A stretch of DNA of 64,000 bases from an uncultured Desulfobacter sp. (GCF_963666675.1 NZ_OY762929.1:4032001-4096000), one strand, 5' to 3'; positions 50,411 through 60,915 are shown, counted from the stretch's first letter. Translations and numbers: made by a program. The notes: generated from the letters alone by a model not told the origin.

Positions 50411-52948
50411 ATGGAAAATACACGTTTCAATTTAAAATATATCGCATTTTTAAGCCTGTTCATTGCGTTAAATGCATTAACAAGCCGGGCAGAGGAGCAG
50501 GGCAACGGTTACAGAAACAGGCCTGTCCTGCTTCAATCTGCAAGCGAATTGGATTACCCGCCTTTTTCCATCATAAAGCCGGACGGCTCACCAGACGGAT
50601 TCTCCATCCAGTTATTAAAAGAAGTCACAAAAGCCGTTGGCCTGAAAGTCAAATTTCAGGTCGGGCCGTGGCATGAAATCAAGCAGGCGCTTATTGACGG
50701 CGAACTTGATGTGCTGCCCATAGTTTCCTACTCTAAGGAACGCGATAAGTTGCTTGACTTCACCGCCCCATACCTGCGAATGCACGGGACAATTTTTGTT
50801 CGTAAAAACGAAAACAGCATCCATGATGAAGCCGACTTGAAAGACAAGGCAGTCATTGTCATGGAGGGTGACACCGCCCACGAATACGTGGTTAAAAACA
50901 ATTTAACGCCCCGCTTGATACTGACCCCAACCTTTGAAGAGGCCATGCGGCTGTTATCTTCGGGAAAGCATGATGCCGTCATGATCCAGCAACTGGTGGG
51001 ATACCAGATCCTTCGAAAACTCAATATCGATAATGTGGTGGATATTAAAAATACCAGGGAGCAGAGCCTGAAGCCTGAAGCCAAACCCATGTCCGGGTTT
51101 GAACAAAAATTTTGTATTGCTGTGACCCAAGGGAACCGGGAGCTGTTGGATTTGCTGAATGAAGGACTGACAATAACCATCGCCAACGGGACCTATGAAG
51201 CGTTGTATAATAAATGGTTTGGGCCGATACTGCCCAAACCCGAAGTCTCTTTTTCAGAAATCCTAAGATATATAGCTTATATTATTATACCGATCCTGGT
51301 TATGGGTGCGCTTCTAATGGTCCGGCTGTTGCGAAGGCAGGTCGCCGTTAAAACCCAAGCGTTGTATTTGGTCAATGCGCAGCTTGCCGAAAGTCAGGAA
51401 CGATCGGCCCTTGCAATGGAATTTGCCAATGACGGCCTGTTTGACTGGAATATGGAAACCCAAGAAATCTATTATTCTGTCGTCTGGAAACGTCTGCTGG
51501 GTTATCAAGATCATGAACTGCCCAATGACCTCTCTATTTGGGAACAATTAACATCTCCCGAGGATTTTAAACGCATCCAAAAAATGCAAAAGGAGCTGAT
51601 CACCAAACAGAGGGATCGTTTTGAAATCGAATTTAAAATGAAACATAAAAAGGGGCACTGGGTCGATATTCTAAGCCGGGCCAATGCCGTTTTCGACGAA
51701 AAAGGAAAAGCAATAAGGCTTGTCGGCACACATATGGATATTACCGAGCGCAAAAAAGCCGAACGTGCCCTTAAAAAATCGATGGAAGAGAAAATACGGC
51801 TGGAAACCGCATTGAACCAGGCCCATAAAATGGAATCCATCGGAAGCCTTGCCGGGGGTATTGCCCATGATTTTAATAACATTTTGTTTCCCATTGTAGG
51901 TATGTCGGAATTGCTCCTGGATGATCTTGAGCCCGACAGCGTGTTAAGAGAAAACGTGGAGGCGATTTTTAAAGCAGGGATTCGGGGCAGCGAACTGGTC
52001 AAACAGATTCTTGCATTCAGCAGGCAGTCCGAACATAGGATGCTTCCCACCCGGATTCAAAATATTTTAAAAGAAGTGTTGAAACTTTCCAGATCAACCA
52101 TTCCGGCCTACGTTGAAATTGACGAAGATATCCAGCAGGACTGCGGCATGGTGATGGCAGACCCCACCCAGATCCATCAAGTGGGCATGAATATCATCAC
52201 CAATGCCTATCATGCGGTGTCGGAAAAAGACGGCAGGATATCTGTCTCCTTAGCGCAAGTCAACATAGAGACTTCAGGCCCGGATTGGATTAATATCAAA
52301 CCCGGCGGCTATGCTTTGTTGTCCATTTCGGACAATGGGCACGGGATGCCTGAAGCGCTCATCAAAAAAATATTTGAGCCCTATTTTACAACAAAAGAAC
52401 AGGGCAAGGGCACGGGTCTTGGACTGTCCGTGGTGTACGGTATTGTCGAGGATCACAAAGGCGCCATAAAAGTTGACAGTGAGATCGGTAAAGGTACAAC
52501 GTTTAAGATCTATCTGCCGTTGATGAAGCAATCAGACAGTGTTGAATTAATCAACGAACCCGAAGAACTCGTTGGCGGAACAGAGCATATCCTCCTGGTT
52601 GATGACGAGATACCGATCTTAAAACTGGGTTCCCAAATGCTTGAAAAAATGGGGTATAACGTCACACCACATCAAAGCGGCGTTGAGGCTTTAAACGCGT
52701 TTAAAACCGATCCCGAATCTTTCAATCTGGTTATCTCGGATATGGCAATGCCCCATATAGCCGGAGATCAGCTTGCGGCAGACCTTAAAGCCATCAGACC
52801 TGATATTCCGGTCATCATCTGTACCGGATTCAGTGAAAGAATCGACAGTGCAAAAGTGGAAGCGATCGGAATTGACGGACTGCTGGCAAAGCCGCTTTCA
52901 AGAACCGCCATTCTAAAAATTGTTAGGGAAATTCTGGACAAAAGGTAA
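50411..52948 (+). CDS. BvgS-like hybrid sensor kinase with periplasmic binding domain
   Basis: 845 residues. Signal peptide (about 1-28); solute-binding domain of the SBP3 type (about 35-275; LQSASELDYPPFSIIKPDG, then GPWHEIKQALIDGELDVLP); membrane segment (about 285-305); PAS (about 325-455, ending HMDITERKKAE); HisKA with phospho-His in LAGGIAHDFNNILF; HATPase (about 560-705; DNGHGMP, GKGTGLGLSVVYGIV); C-terminal receiver (about 725-845) with Asp in LVISDMAMPH. It senses a periplasmic small molecule, perhaps an amino acid, and relays phosphate internally. It is the first gene of a three-gene operon (3-bp gap to the next). Start ATG 50411 fits the signal peptide. Confidence 0.93.
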   Translation: MENTRFNLKYIAFLSLFIALNALTSRAEEQGNGYRNRPVLLQSASELDYPPFSIIKPDGSPDGFSIQLLKEVTKAVGLKVKFQVGPWHEIKQALIDGELDVLPIVSYSKERDKLLDFTAPYLRMHGTIFVRKNENSIHDEADLKDKAVIVMEGDTAHEYVVKNNLTPRLILTPTFEEAMRLLSSGKHDAVMIQQLVGYQILRKLNIDNVVDIKNTREQSLKPEAKPMSGFEQKFCIAVTQGNRELLDLLNEGLTITIANGTYEALYNKWFGPILPKPEVSFSEILRYIAYIIIPILVMGALLMVRLLRRQVAVKTQALYLVNAQLAESQERSALAMEFANDGLFDWNMETQEIYYSVVWKRLLGYQDHELPNDLSIWEQLTSPEDFKRIQKMQKELITKQRDRFEIEFKMKHKKGHWVDILSRANAVFDEKGKAIRLVGTHMDITERKKAERALKKSMEEKIRLETALNQAHKMESIGSLAGGIAHDFNNILFPIVGMSELLLDDLEPDSVLRENVEAIFKAGIRGSELVKQILAFSRQSEHRMLPTRIQNILKEVLKLSRSTIPAYVEIDEDIQQDCGMVMADPTQIHQVGMNIITNAYHAVSEKDGRISVSLAQVNIETSGPDWINIKPGGYALLSISDNGHGMPEALIKKIFEPYFTTKEQGKGTGLGLSVVYGIVEDHKGAIKVDSEIGKGTTFKIYLPLMKQSDSVELINEPEELVGGTEHILLVDDEIPILKLGSQMLEKMGYNVTPHQSGVEALNAFKTDPESFNLVISDMAMPHIAGDQLAADLKAIRPDIPVIICTGFSERIDSAKVEAIGIDGLLAKPLSRTAILKIVREILDKR

Positions 52949-52951
52949 CAT

Positions 52952-54448
52952 ATGGAAAAACCGACACCGGAAAAAAAATTAGTTGAGTGTATTAACGCTT
53001 TGAAAAAAACGACGCCCATCAACGATGAACTGATTGAAAATCTCATAAGTGCCGTTGAAATCTATTCAAGCAGAGGAAAAGAGCTGGATGCCTTGATGAA
53101 CGGGGCTAAAACAGTCCTGCACCAGGAAGGATTTCTGGAATCTGCCAGGGCTATTTTCGACTATTGCAAAGATTTTATCGGTGCCACCTCGGGTTATGTG
53201 GCATTGTTAAGTGACAGTGGTAAAGAAAATGAAGTCCTGTTTTTAGAAGCCGGCGGCCTGCCCTGCGATGTTGACCCGGATCTGCCCATGCCCATCAGAG
53301 GACTGCGCGCCCAGGCATATGAGACCAACAGCACCGTTTACCATAACGACTTTATGAACAGTGAATGGGTTAATTTTATGCCAGCCGGTCATGTGGTACT
53401 CAACAACGTCATGTTTGCCCCCCTTGTCATTGAAGACAAAACCGTAGGTATCATGGGGCTTGCCAACAAAACAGGAGATTACACTGATAATGATGCAAAA
53501 ATGGCATCGGGATTTGGGGAGTTGGCCGCCATTGCCCTGCAGAACAGCAGAAATCTGGATCAGAGAATTTCTGCCGAAAAAGAGCGTGAACGTGTCATTG
53601 AGGAATTAAACCAAGCCTTTGAAAAAACCGAGCAGCAAAAATCAGAGCTTCAAACCGCCTATGCAAAACTCACCCGGATGCAGGCTGAGCTGGTTGAAAG
53701 CAAAAAAATGGCGGCACTGGGAAACCTGATCGGCGGCATTGCCCATGAGATCAACACCCCTGTCGGGGTGAGCATCACAGGCATTTCAGCGCTGCTCAGA
53801 AAAATTGAGAATTCGGAAAAAAAGTTGGTTGAAAATCAGCTCAGCCCGGAAGAGACCACTGACCTGATCGACTATGTCAATGAGTCCGGAAATCTTGTTT
53901 TAAAAAATCTTAAGAGAATCGTGGCGCTTGTAAAGTCTTTTAAAAACATATCAGCAGACACCGGTGGCCACGAATTAAAGCGAATAAATCTAAACGCCTA
54001 TCTGCATGAGATATTAAACACCATGCTGCCCAAACTTGATCGCAAAAAGATAAATATCAGAATTGTCTGCGATGAAACGCTTGAGATCACCACTTACCCT
54101 GAAGCGATTGCCCAGATCATTATCAATCTGGTGATGAATTCGGTCATTCACGGATTTTCAAACACAGATGGCGGCAATATATCCATTGCTGCAGATCTTG
54201 AATCTGAGAATATTAACATTACATACCAGGATGACGGTAGGGGAATTGCAGCAAGCCTGCTGCCCAAGATCTTTGACCCGTTTGTGACATCAAGCAAGCA
54301 AAAAGGATTCGGCCTGGGGCTCCACATCGTTTACAACCTGGTCAAACAAACCTTTGACGGGGCAATACGTTGTGAATCCACGGAAGGGAGCGGTGCCACA
54401 TTTTTCATATCTCTTTGTGCCCAATTAGGAGAGACAAGTGGAAAATAA
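52952..54448 (+). CDS. GAF-domain sensor histidine kinase
   Basis: 498 residues, without membrane segments, so cytoplasmic. GAF domain (about 60-205, NSTVYHNDFMNSEWVNF), a long coiled coil (about 210-260), a HisKA-like domain with phospho-His in NLIGGIAHEINTPVGVS, and an HATPase (about 385-495; DDGRGIAASL, GFGLGLHIVYNLV). The kinase has the long insertion type seen in large ATPase-type kinases. It begins 3 bp after the first kinase and overlaps the next gene by 11 bp, so it belongs to the same phosphorelay. The GAF ligand is unknown. Confidence 0.92.
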   Translation: MEKPTPEKKLVECINALKKTTPINDELIENLISAVEIYSSRGKELDALMNGAKTVLHQEGFLESARAIFDYCKDFIGATSGYVALLSDSGKENEVLFLEAGGLPCDVDPDLPMPIRGLRAQAYETNSTVYHNDFMNSEWVNFMPAGHVVLNNVMFAPLVIEDKTVGIMGLANKTGDYTDNDAKMASGFGELAAIALQNSRNLDQRISAEKERERVIEELNQAFEKTEQQKSELQTAYAKLTRMQAELVESKKMAALGNLIGGIAHEINTPVGVSITGISALLRKIENSEKKLVENQLSPEETTDLIDYVNESGNLVLKNLKRIVALVKSFKNISADTGGHELKRINLNAYLHEILNTMLPKLDRKKINIRIVCDETLEITTYPEAIAQIIINLVMNSVIHGFSNTDGGNISIAADLESENINITYQDDGRGIAASLLPKIFDPFVTSSKQKGFGLGLHIVYNLVKQTFDGAIRCESTEGSGATFFISLCAQLGETSGK

Positions 54449-55163
54449 ATTATCCATACCCTATGACAGGTGGAAAATTTTAGTGGTAGACGATGAAAAG
54501 GATGTTCATCTGGTCACCCAACTGGCCTGTGACGGCATCCTTTTCGAAGAAACCCCCATTCAACTGCTCAATGCCTATTGCGCCGACCAGGCCAGGCAGA
54601 TGCTTAAAACCCATGACGATGTGGCATTGATATTGATGGATGTGGTCATGGAGACAGACGACGCGGGACTTGAACTGGTGCGGTATATCAGGCAGGATCT
54701 TGGAAATTTGGGTGTACAGATCATTCTCAGAACAGGTTACCCGGGCAAAGCACCTGAACGGCAAGTGGTACAAGATTATGGCATCAGCGATTATTGGGAA
54801 AAAACGGATCTCACCGCAGATAAGCTCTACAGCCTGGTAATTTCAGGGTTACGCGCCCACCAAAAATACATCATCCTCCAGACCTATTTAAAACGACTTA
54901 AAGAAGAAATTTCACGACGGAAAAAAATTGAGCGGGAAAAAGACCGTCTAATTGAAGAATTAAAACAGGCCGCAGCTAAAATCAAACGACTGACAGGTCT
55001 TTTGCCCGTTTGCAGCCATTGTAAAAAAATCAGGGACAATGATGGGAAATGGAACCAACTCGAAAGCTATATCTATAAACATACCGAGGCCGATGTCAGC
55101 AACAGCCTGTGTCCGGAGTGTGCCAAAAAATACTATCCGGACTATGACATTTATGAGGATTAA
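54438..55163 (+). CDS. Response regulator with Cys-rich C-terminal motif
   Basis: 241 residues. Receiver domain (about 10-140) with Asp in LILMDVVMET and Lys in DYWEKTDLT. A coiled coil follows (about 150-185), then a C-terminal motif LLPVCSHCKKIRDNDGKWNQ plus a final CPECAKKYY, which gives two CxxC-type pairs and probably binds zinc or iron. That tail is found on many signalling proteins and its role is unknown to me. There is no DNA-binding domain. It overlaps the kinase gene by 11 bp, so it is the likely receiver of its phosphate. It completes the three-gene operon. Confidence 0.9.
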   Translation: MENKLSIPYDRWKILVVDDEKDVHLVTQLACDGILFEETPIQLLNAYCADQARQMLKTHDDVALILMDVVMETDDAGLELVRYIRQDLGNLGVQIILRTGYPGKAPERQVVQDYGISDYWEKTDLTADKLYSLVISGLRAHQKYIILQTYLKRLKEEISRRKKIEREKDRLIEELKQAAAKIKRLTGLLPVCSHCKKIRDNDGKWNQLESYIYKHTEADVSNSLCPECAKKYYPDYDIYED

Positions 55164-55193
55164 TGAGCTATCAGTTCATGGCTGATAGCTCAT
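55163..55193. terminator. Long hairpin after the phosphorelay operon
   Basis: ATGAGCTATCAG pairs perfectly with CTGATAGCTCAT around a 7-base loop, directly on the stop codon of the response regulator. No T-run follows, so it may be a mRNA-protecting hairpin or a repeat element rather than a terminator. Confidence 0.55.
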
Positions 55194-55241
55194 AGGAAAG
55201 GCATTACCTCTACTTTCGTGCTGAAGGCATTTTTGTGTTGT

Positions 55242-58200
55242 TTAAGATTTTTTCTGTACCATGTAATACAACACCGGTACCGCCATCCTGGAAATGAGCA
55301 GGGAGGCAATCTCACCAAACATCAACGAAATGGCAAGACCCTGGAAAATGGGATCTGCCAGGATCACCGAGGCCCCCACCACAACGGCCAGGGCCGTCAG
55401 CAGCATGGGCCTGAACCGGATGGCGCCGGCTTCCACCACAGCTTCGGCCAGGGGCAGGCCATGACTTCGGCGCAGTTCAATAAAATCCACCAGGATAATG
55501 GAATTTCGCACCACAATCCCGGCACCTGCCATGAAGCCGATCATTGAAGTGGCGGTAAAAAAGGCGCCCAACGCCCAATGGGCCGGCAGGATACCGATCA
55601 AGGAGAACGGAATGGCCGCCATGACCACCATGGGCGTTATATAGCTTTTAAACCAACCCACCATGAGCATATAAATGAGCACCATGACCACGCAGAACGC
55701 CAACCCCAGATCCCGGAACACCTCCAGGGTAATATGCCACTCTCCGTCCCATTTGATGGAGGGTTCGGCCTGGTTGAAGGGCTGTGTTAAATTGTAAATC
55801 GTGAGATGGTCCCGGGTTCCGCCAAAATCCTTGGCTGACAGCTGGGAAACGACTTTATTCATCCCAAGAATGGGGTAGACCGGACTTTCTGCTGCACCGG
55901 CCACATCGCCGGTGACGTAGATCACCGGTTTGAGATTTTTTCGATAGATGGGCTGGTCCACAGGAACCCGGCTTAGGGTCACAAGCTCCCGCAACGGCGT
56001 CAGGCCCGACGCCGGATTTCGGGGATTTCTCAACCCGATATTCAGGAGAGAATCGATCCGGGCGCGCTCGGCTTTGGGCAGTTGAAATACAATATCTATC
56101 TCTTCCTTGTCCCGGGGCTGGTGGAACAGATCCACGGACAATCCGGACAGGCCCATATTCACGGCTTTGGTGATGTCGCCTTCGCTGATGCCGTGCAGGG
56201 CCGCTTTTTCCTTGTCCACCGTGATAATGGTCTTTTCACGGTCATTTTCACGGTACCAGTCAATGTCCACCACCCCATCGGTCCGGGCAAAGATCTCTTT
56301 TATTTTTTTGGCCAAAGCCAGGCGTGAGGCGTCGTTGGGGCCGTAAACCTCGGCCACCAGGGTCTGGAGAACCGGCGGCCCCGGGGGCACCTCGGCAACG
56401 GCGATGGTGGCCCCGTATTTTTTAGCGATGGCCGCCAGGGCCGGACGCACATTCTTGGCGATATCATGGCTTTGCCGGTCACGATCGTGTTTGGGGGCCA
56501 AATTGACCTGAATGTCTGCCACACTGGGTCCCGACCGCATAAAATAGTGGCGAACCAGTCCGTTAAAATTATACGGAGATGCGGTACCGGCATAAATCTG
56601 ATAATCGGTGACGTCCGGTTCATGTTTGATCACCTGGGCCATCTCCATGGCCACCCGGGTGGTCTGCTCCAGGGTACCGCCCTCGGGCATGTCCAGAATC
56701 ACCTGGAATTCCGATTTATTGTCAAAGGGCAGCATCTTTACCTTTACCAGGCCCAATACTACCATGGCACAGGACCCCAGCAGCATGGCAATGATGATGC
56801 AGAAAAACAGGATGCGCCAGGCACCGTGGGAAAGCAGCGGATCCATGATATGGTGATAAAGCCGGGTAAAAAAATCATCCGGCGCATGGTCCGGATCATG
56901 GCCCTTTTCCAGGGCGCCCGTGTCTGCCGACACCGCCGCTTTTTTGCGTTTTAAAATATGGGTGGCGGCCCAGGGGGTAATGGTAAACGCGATGATCAGG
57001 GAAAATACCATGGCGGCAGACGCCCCCACAGGAATCGGCCGCATGTACGGCCCCATGAGTCCGCCCACAAAGGCCATGGGTAAAATGGCCGCAATGACGG
57101 CCCAGGTGGCAAGAATGGTTGGATTACCCACCTCGGTCACCGCAATGATGGCAATCTCTTTAAAGGAACGGGCGCTATTTTCCGGCAACCGCATGTGCCT
57201 GACAATATTTTCCACCACCACAATGGCATCATCCACCAGAATACCGATGGAAAAAATCAGGGCAAACAAGGTGATGCGGTTCAAGGTATAGCCGTATAGA
57301 TAAAACAAAAGCAGGGTCAACGCCAGGGTGGAAGGAATGGCCAGCATGACGACCATGGACTCCCGCCATCCCAGAAAAATCAAGATGAGTATGGCCACCC
57401 CGAACACGGCAATACCCATGTGCAACAGCAGCTCATTGGACTTTTCAGCGGCGGTTTCCCCATAATCCCGGGTGACGGTCACCTCTACATCCCCGGGGAT
57501 CAGGTTGCCCTTGAGCTGATCGACCTTGTGTAACACCTGTTCCACCACATCAACGGCGTTGGCCCCGGGCCGCTTGGCCACGGACATGGTGACGGCGGCT
57601 TCCGGATCATGGCGGTCCCTGGTGCCGAACAGCACATAGGATTTGGGCTCTTCGGGTCCGTCAACAATTTTTGCCACCTGGTGCAGGTAGACGGGATTGC
57701 CGGAATGGACACCGATCACAATATTGCCGATATCTTCGGCTGTTTCCAAAAAGGTTCCGGTCTGGACAAGCATTTCGTGGTTATTGGCCTGGGTGGCACC
57801 TGAAAAACACCGGCGGTTGGCCTGGGTAAGATGATTGATCAAATCAAAGGGAGTCAGATTCCGGGCCGCCAGCTGCAAGGAATCAAACAGCACACGCACC
57901 TGACGGCGGGTACCGCCGATCAATTTGGTCTCAGAGACCTCAAAGATGGATTTCACCTCATCATCCACCTGGGCGGCCAGGCGTCGCAGCATAAAATGGT
58001 CATAGGTTTTGGAATGAAAGGTCAATGCCAGAATCGGCACATCATCAATGGTGTGCGGCTTGATCAAGGGTTGGGAAACGCCGTGGGGAATCCGGTCAAA
58101 ATTGGTTTGCAGCTTCTGGTTTAAGCGGACAATGGAGGTTTCCAGATCTTCCCCCACATAAAACCGGACAATCAGCATACTCTGGCCGGGCATGGAGGTG

Positions 58201-58484
58201 GAATAGATATACTCCACCCCGGGCAATTCATAGAGCAGCTTTTCCATGGGGATGCTCAACCGCTGCTCCACCTCCTTGGCACCGGCCCCGGGCATGGCCA
58301 CCATGACGTCGATCATGGGCACCTTGATCTGGGGTTCCTCTTCCCTGGGCAACATGGTAATGGCCATAAACCCAAGTAAAAGCGAGGCAAAAATACCGAT
58401 CACTGTCAGTTTGGATTCAACAAAGGTGGCGGCCAACCGCCCGGCAAATCCCTGGTGTTCGGGCAACTTATCTGGTTCAGTCAT
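55242..58484 (-). CDS. RND efflux pump inner-membrane transporter
   Basis: 1080 residues of the HAE1/AcrB-type RND family: proton-driven export of drugs or other compounds from the periplasm or inner membrane. Twelve membrane segments in two repeated halves are visible. The proton-relay acidic pair is present in SIGILVDDAIVVVEN (TM4), and the LPREEEPQIKVP periplasmic start is typical of this subgroup. The 8-bp overlap with the upstream adaptor gene shows coupled translation. Length is normal. Substrate cannot be read. It is the last gene of the three-gene operon, and ends near the hairpin at 55163. Confidence 0.95.
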   Translation of the reverse strand: MTEPDKLPEHQGFAGRLAATFVESKLTVIGIFASLLLGFMAITMLPREEEPQIKVPMIDVMVAMPGAGAKEVEQRLSIPMEKLLYELPGVEYIYSTSMPGQSMLIVRFYVGEDLETSIVRLNQKLQTNFDRIPHGVSQPLIKPHTIDDVPILALTFHSKTYDHFMLRRLAAQVDDEVKSIFEVSETKLIGGTRRQVRVLFDSLQLAARNLTPFDLINHLTQANRRCFSGATQANNHEMLVQTGTFLETAEDIGNIVIGVHSGNPVYLHQVAKIVDGPEEPKSYVLFGTRDRHDPEAAVTMSVAKRPGANAVDVVEQVLHKVDQLKGNLIPGDVEVTVTRDYGETAAEKSNELLLHMGIAVFGVAILILIFLGWRESMVVMLAIPSTLALTLLLFYLYGYTLNRITLFALIFSIGILVDDAIVVVENIVRHMRLPENSARSFKEIAIIAVTEVGNPTILATWAVIAAILPMAFVGGLMGPYMRPIPVGASAAMVFSLIIAFTITPWAATHILKRKKAAVSADTGALEKGHDPDHAPDDFFTRLYHHIMDPLLSHGAWRILFFCIIIAMLLGSCAMVVLGLVKVKMLPFDNKSEFQVILDMPEGGTLEQTTRVAMEMAQVIKHEPDVTDYQIYAGTASPYNFNGLVRHYFMRSGPSVADIQVNLAPKHDRDRQSHDIAKNVRPALAAIAKKYGATIAVAEVPPGPPVLQTLVAEVYGPNDASRLALAKKIKEIFARTDGVVDIDWYRENDREKTIITVDKEKAALHGISEGDITKAVNMGLSGLSVDLFHQPRDKEEIDIVFQLPKAERARIDSLLNIGLRNPRNPASGLTPLRELVTLSRVPVDQPIYRKNLKPVIYVTGDVAGAAESPVYPILGMNKVVSQLSAKDFGGTRDHLTIYNLTQPFNQAEPSIKWDGEWHITLEVFRDLGLAFCVVMVLIYMLMVGWFKSYITPMVVMAAIPFSLIGILPAHWALGAFFTATSMIGFMAGAGIVVRNSIILVDFIELRRSHGLPLAEAVVEAGAIRFRPMLLTALAVVVGASVILADPIFQGLAISLMFGEIASLLISRMAVPVLYYMVQKKS

Positions 58485-59523
58485 GGGATTTCTCTGTTTG
58501 CGTGTTTATGGGCTGTCCGTCCACGAGATGGTCGTTATTTTTAACAATCACCGTTTCACCGGGATTCAGGCCTGCCAGAATTTCCGTGAAACCGTCCTGG
58601 CGCATGCCGGTTCGCACCAGGCGAAGATGGGCTTTGTTATCCGCAGCCACAAACACGCGTTCCATCTGGCCCTGGGGCAACACGGTGCCGTCAGGGACAA
58701 ACAGGGATGTCTTGGCCTGTCCGGGCAGCTTGACCCGGGCAAACTGTCCGGTGCGCAATTTTTCATTATACGGCAGATCGATGGTCACCGGTGCGGTCCG
58801 GGAGACAGGATCGGCCGAGGGCGCCACTTCGGCCACCTTGCCGGCAATGGTCAACCCGGCCGTTGGAATCGTGACTGTAAGACTTTGTTCAGGCTTGATT
58901 TGCAGGACCAGGCTTTCGGGTACGGCACACACCGCCTGCAGTTTCTGATCATTTTCCATGCGCAGCAGCACCGTGCCGGGTGTCGCCAGATCGCCTGCAT
59001 GGACGTTCTTTGCCGTGATCACGCCGGAAAAAGGGGCGGTGATGGACGCATAACCGACCATGGTCCGGGCTTCCTGGACAACCGCCTTTGCCACGGCATA
59101 CTGATCCTGCAAGGATTTGACGGTTTCAGCGGTGGTGGCATGTTTTTTGAGAAGCTTGCGTTCCCGGGCAAGATTGCGCCCGGCCTGGTTAAGACGGGCC
59201 TGGGCCTGATTGAGCTGGGCTGCGATCTCCCGGGCGCTGATTTCTACCAGCATATCGCCCTGGGCGACACGAGACCCTAAAACCACCGGAACATCGGTCA
59301 CCACGCCGGTCACTTTGGCGGCAATGGCCGCACGCTCAACCGCCTGCAGAGTGCCCACAACCTCAACAAGGGTGGGCACGGTCTGTTCAATTACTATGGA
59401 CGTCTGCACGGCTGCAGCAGGCAGCTCATGAGGTTCCTCCTGGGCCTGGGCACCGACGCCCGGCAACAGGATCATCATCAAAACAAAGATAAGGTGCGTA
59501 CGAATTTTCATTGTGATAACCAT
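58477..59523 (-). CDS. RND efflux periplasmic adaptor
   Basis: 348 residues with a signal peptide (about 1-27, ending GAQAQ) and no lipobox Cys. It has a barrel-sandwich hybrid (VVGTLQAVERAAIAAKVTG), a coiled-coil hairpin (about 95-150; INQ-like ISAREIAAQLNQAQARLNQ), and a beta-barrel domain. It links the transporter to the TolC-like channel. It follows the channel gene by 24 bp and overlaps the pump gene by 8 bp. The start could be 59523 or the in-frame ATG four codons later. Confidence 0.93.
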   Translation of the reverse strand: MVITMKIRTHLIFVLMMILLPGVGAQAQEEPHELPAAAVQTSIVIEQTVPTLVEVVGTLQAVERAAIAAKVTGVVTDVPVVLGSRVAQGDMLVEISAREIAAQLNQAQARLNQAGRNLARERKLLKKHATTAETVKSLQDQYAVAKAVVQEARTMVGYASITAPFSGVITAKNVHAGDLATPGTVLLRMENDQKLQAVCAVPESLVLQIKPEQSLTVTIPTAGLTIAGKVAEVAPSADPVSRTAPVTIDLPYNEKLRTGQFARVKLPGQAKTSLFVPDGTVLPQGQMERVFVAADNKAHLRLVRTGMRQDGFTEILAGLNPGETVIVKNNDHLVDGQPINTQTEKSHD

Positions 59524-59547
59524 TTTTTTTAATTATTGATCCTAAAA

Positions 59548-60915
59548 TTATTGATCTGCGTATTGCAGTAACCCGCACGCCCGCCTTAGGTTCGCCACCG
59601 CAATGCGGTGTTCTGCATTGGCCATCGCGTGGCGCACCTGGGCTTCGGTCAACCGGTTTTCCGTATCAATCAGGTCGGAAGAGAGCACAAGACCGGCTTT
59701 GAATCGTTCCCGGAACAGCCGGGCGGATTCCCTGGCGGAAGTCACCATTTTTTCGGTGACCCGGCACCGTTTGTCCGTCTGGTCAAGATTCAAAACCGCC
59801 TGCCGGATCTCCAGCCCAAAGGCCAGTTCCATTTTACGAAGTTCATCCTTTGTCTGATCCAGTGCGATGTTCGCCTGTTGAACCCTGGCAGCAGTCTGTT
59901 TGCCGTCAAACAAATTCATGTTAACGCGGACGCCGGCCATCCACGAATCACCGGAACCGTCACCCAGTTCAAATCCCTTGTCCACCTGATAGGAGCCAAA
60001 TGCATCTGCCGTGGGATAGTAACCGCTTTTGGCCTGACGAATGCCGGCCTCCCTTGCCTGGATAATAAACTGCATGGCTTTAATTTCTGACCGATCTTTA
60101 AAATCCGGTTGAATGGGTACAGTCTGTAAAGGGGTCTGGGCAAGGTCAATCGTCACCTGTGTTCCGGTCAGCCCCAGGACATTCAAAAAGCCTTGCTGTG
60201 AAAGGGCAAAGCCATGCTGGGCCTGAATCAGATCTTCTCCGGCAAGGGCGTGTTGCACCTGTAGGTTCAGCAGCTCCTCTTTGAGCATATCCCCCGCGTC
60301 ATACCTGGCCCCGGCCACCCGCATTGACGCCTCAATGGCCTGAACCGCCGCCTGCCTTGCACTGACATTTTCCCCGGCCTGGACAATGTTAAAAAAGGAT
60401 TTAACCACGGCAAAGCCAAGGCTGCGCTTGACAGCTTCTTCCTGGAGCATGGCCGCTTCTTTTTGTGCATCGGCGGCAGCCACCCCCGCCCGGCTTCGCC
60501 CGCCGTTGTATATCCGGTATGTCAGCTGCAACATAAACTGTAGGTCGTCGGTTTCACCGGGATCGTTAAAATCAATACTGTTGGTAAAGACCCCCTGATT
60601 CAAAATGTTGCCGAACGAATACATGGGGTTGTTGGTGCGCGAATATCCGGCCTGAACGCCCAGTTGCGGATAAAAGGCGGAATTGGCTTCTTGTATGGCC
60701 GCTGCGGATGCGGCGATTCGCTTTAAGGCAATCTGTGCATCGGGATTGTTCTTCAGGGCAAACTGAACCGCTTCAGGGCAGGTCCACACATCCGGTACGG
60801 TGTCCTGGGCAAAGGCAAACGGCACATGAGACATAAGGCAGTATAAGCAAATTACCCCAGCCATGGACACAACAGATGACCTCAACCATTTTTTCTGTTT
60901 AAAAATAAAAATCAT
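59548..60915 (-). CDS. TolC-family outer-membrane channel
   Basis: 455 residues with a signal peptide (about 1-36, ending PFAFAQD). The body shows the two internally repeated halves of the OEP/TolC fold, each with long helices (AIEASMRVAGARYDAGDM; VTSARESARLFRERFKAG). It forms the exit duct of the RND pump encoded downstream. First gene of the operon. Length is normal for the family. No other outer-membrane partner is in the window. Confidence 0.92.
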   Translation of the reverse strand: MIFIFKQKKWLRSSVVSMAGVICLYCLMSHVPFAFAQDTVPDVWTCPEAVQFALKNNPDAQIALKRIAASAAAIQEANSAFYPQLGVQAGYSRTNNPMYSFGNILNQGVFTNSIDFNDPGETDDLQFMLQLTYRIYNGGRSRAGVAAADAQKEAAMLQEEAVKRSLGFAVVKSFFNIVQAGENVSARQAAVQAIEASMRVAGARYDAGDMLKEELLNLQVQHALAGEDLIQAQHGFALSQQGFLNVLGLTGTQVTIDLAQTPLQTVPIQPDFKDRSEIKAMQFIIQAREAGIRQAKSGYYPTADAFGSYQVDKGFELGDGSGDSWMAGVRVNMNLFDGKQTAARVQQANIALDQTKDELRKMELAFGLEIRQAVLNLDQTDKRCRVTEKMVTSARESARLFRERFKAGLVLSSDLIDTENRLTEAQVRHAMANAEHRIAVANLRRACGLLQYADQ

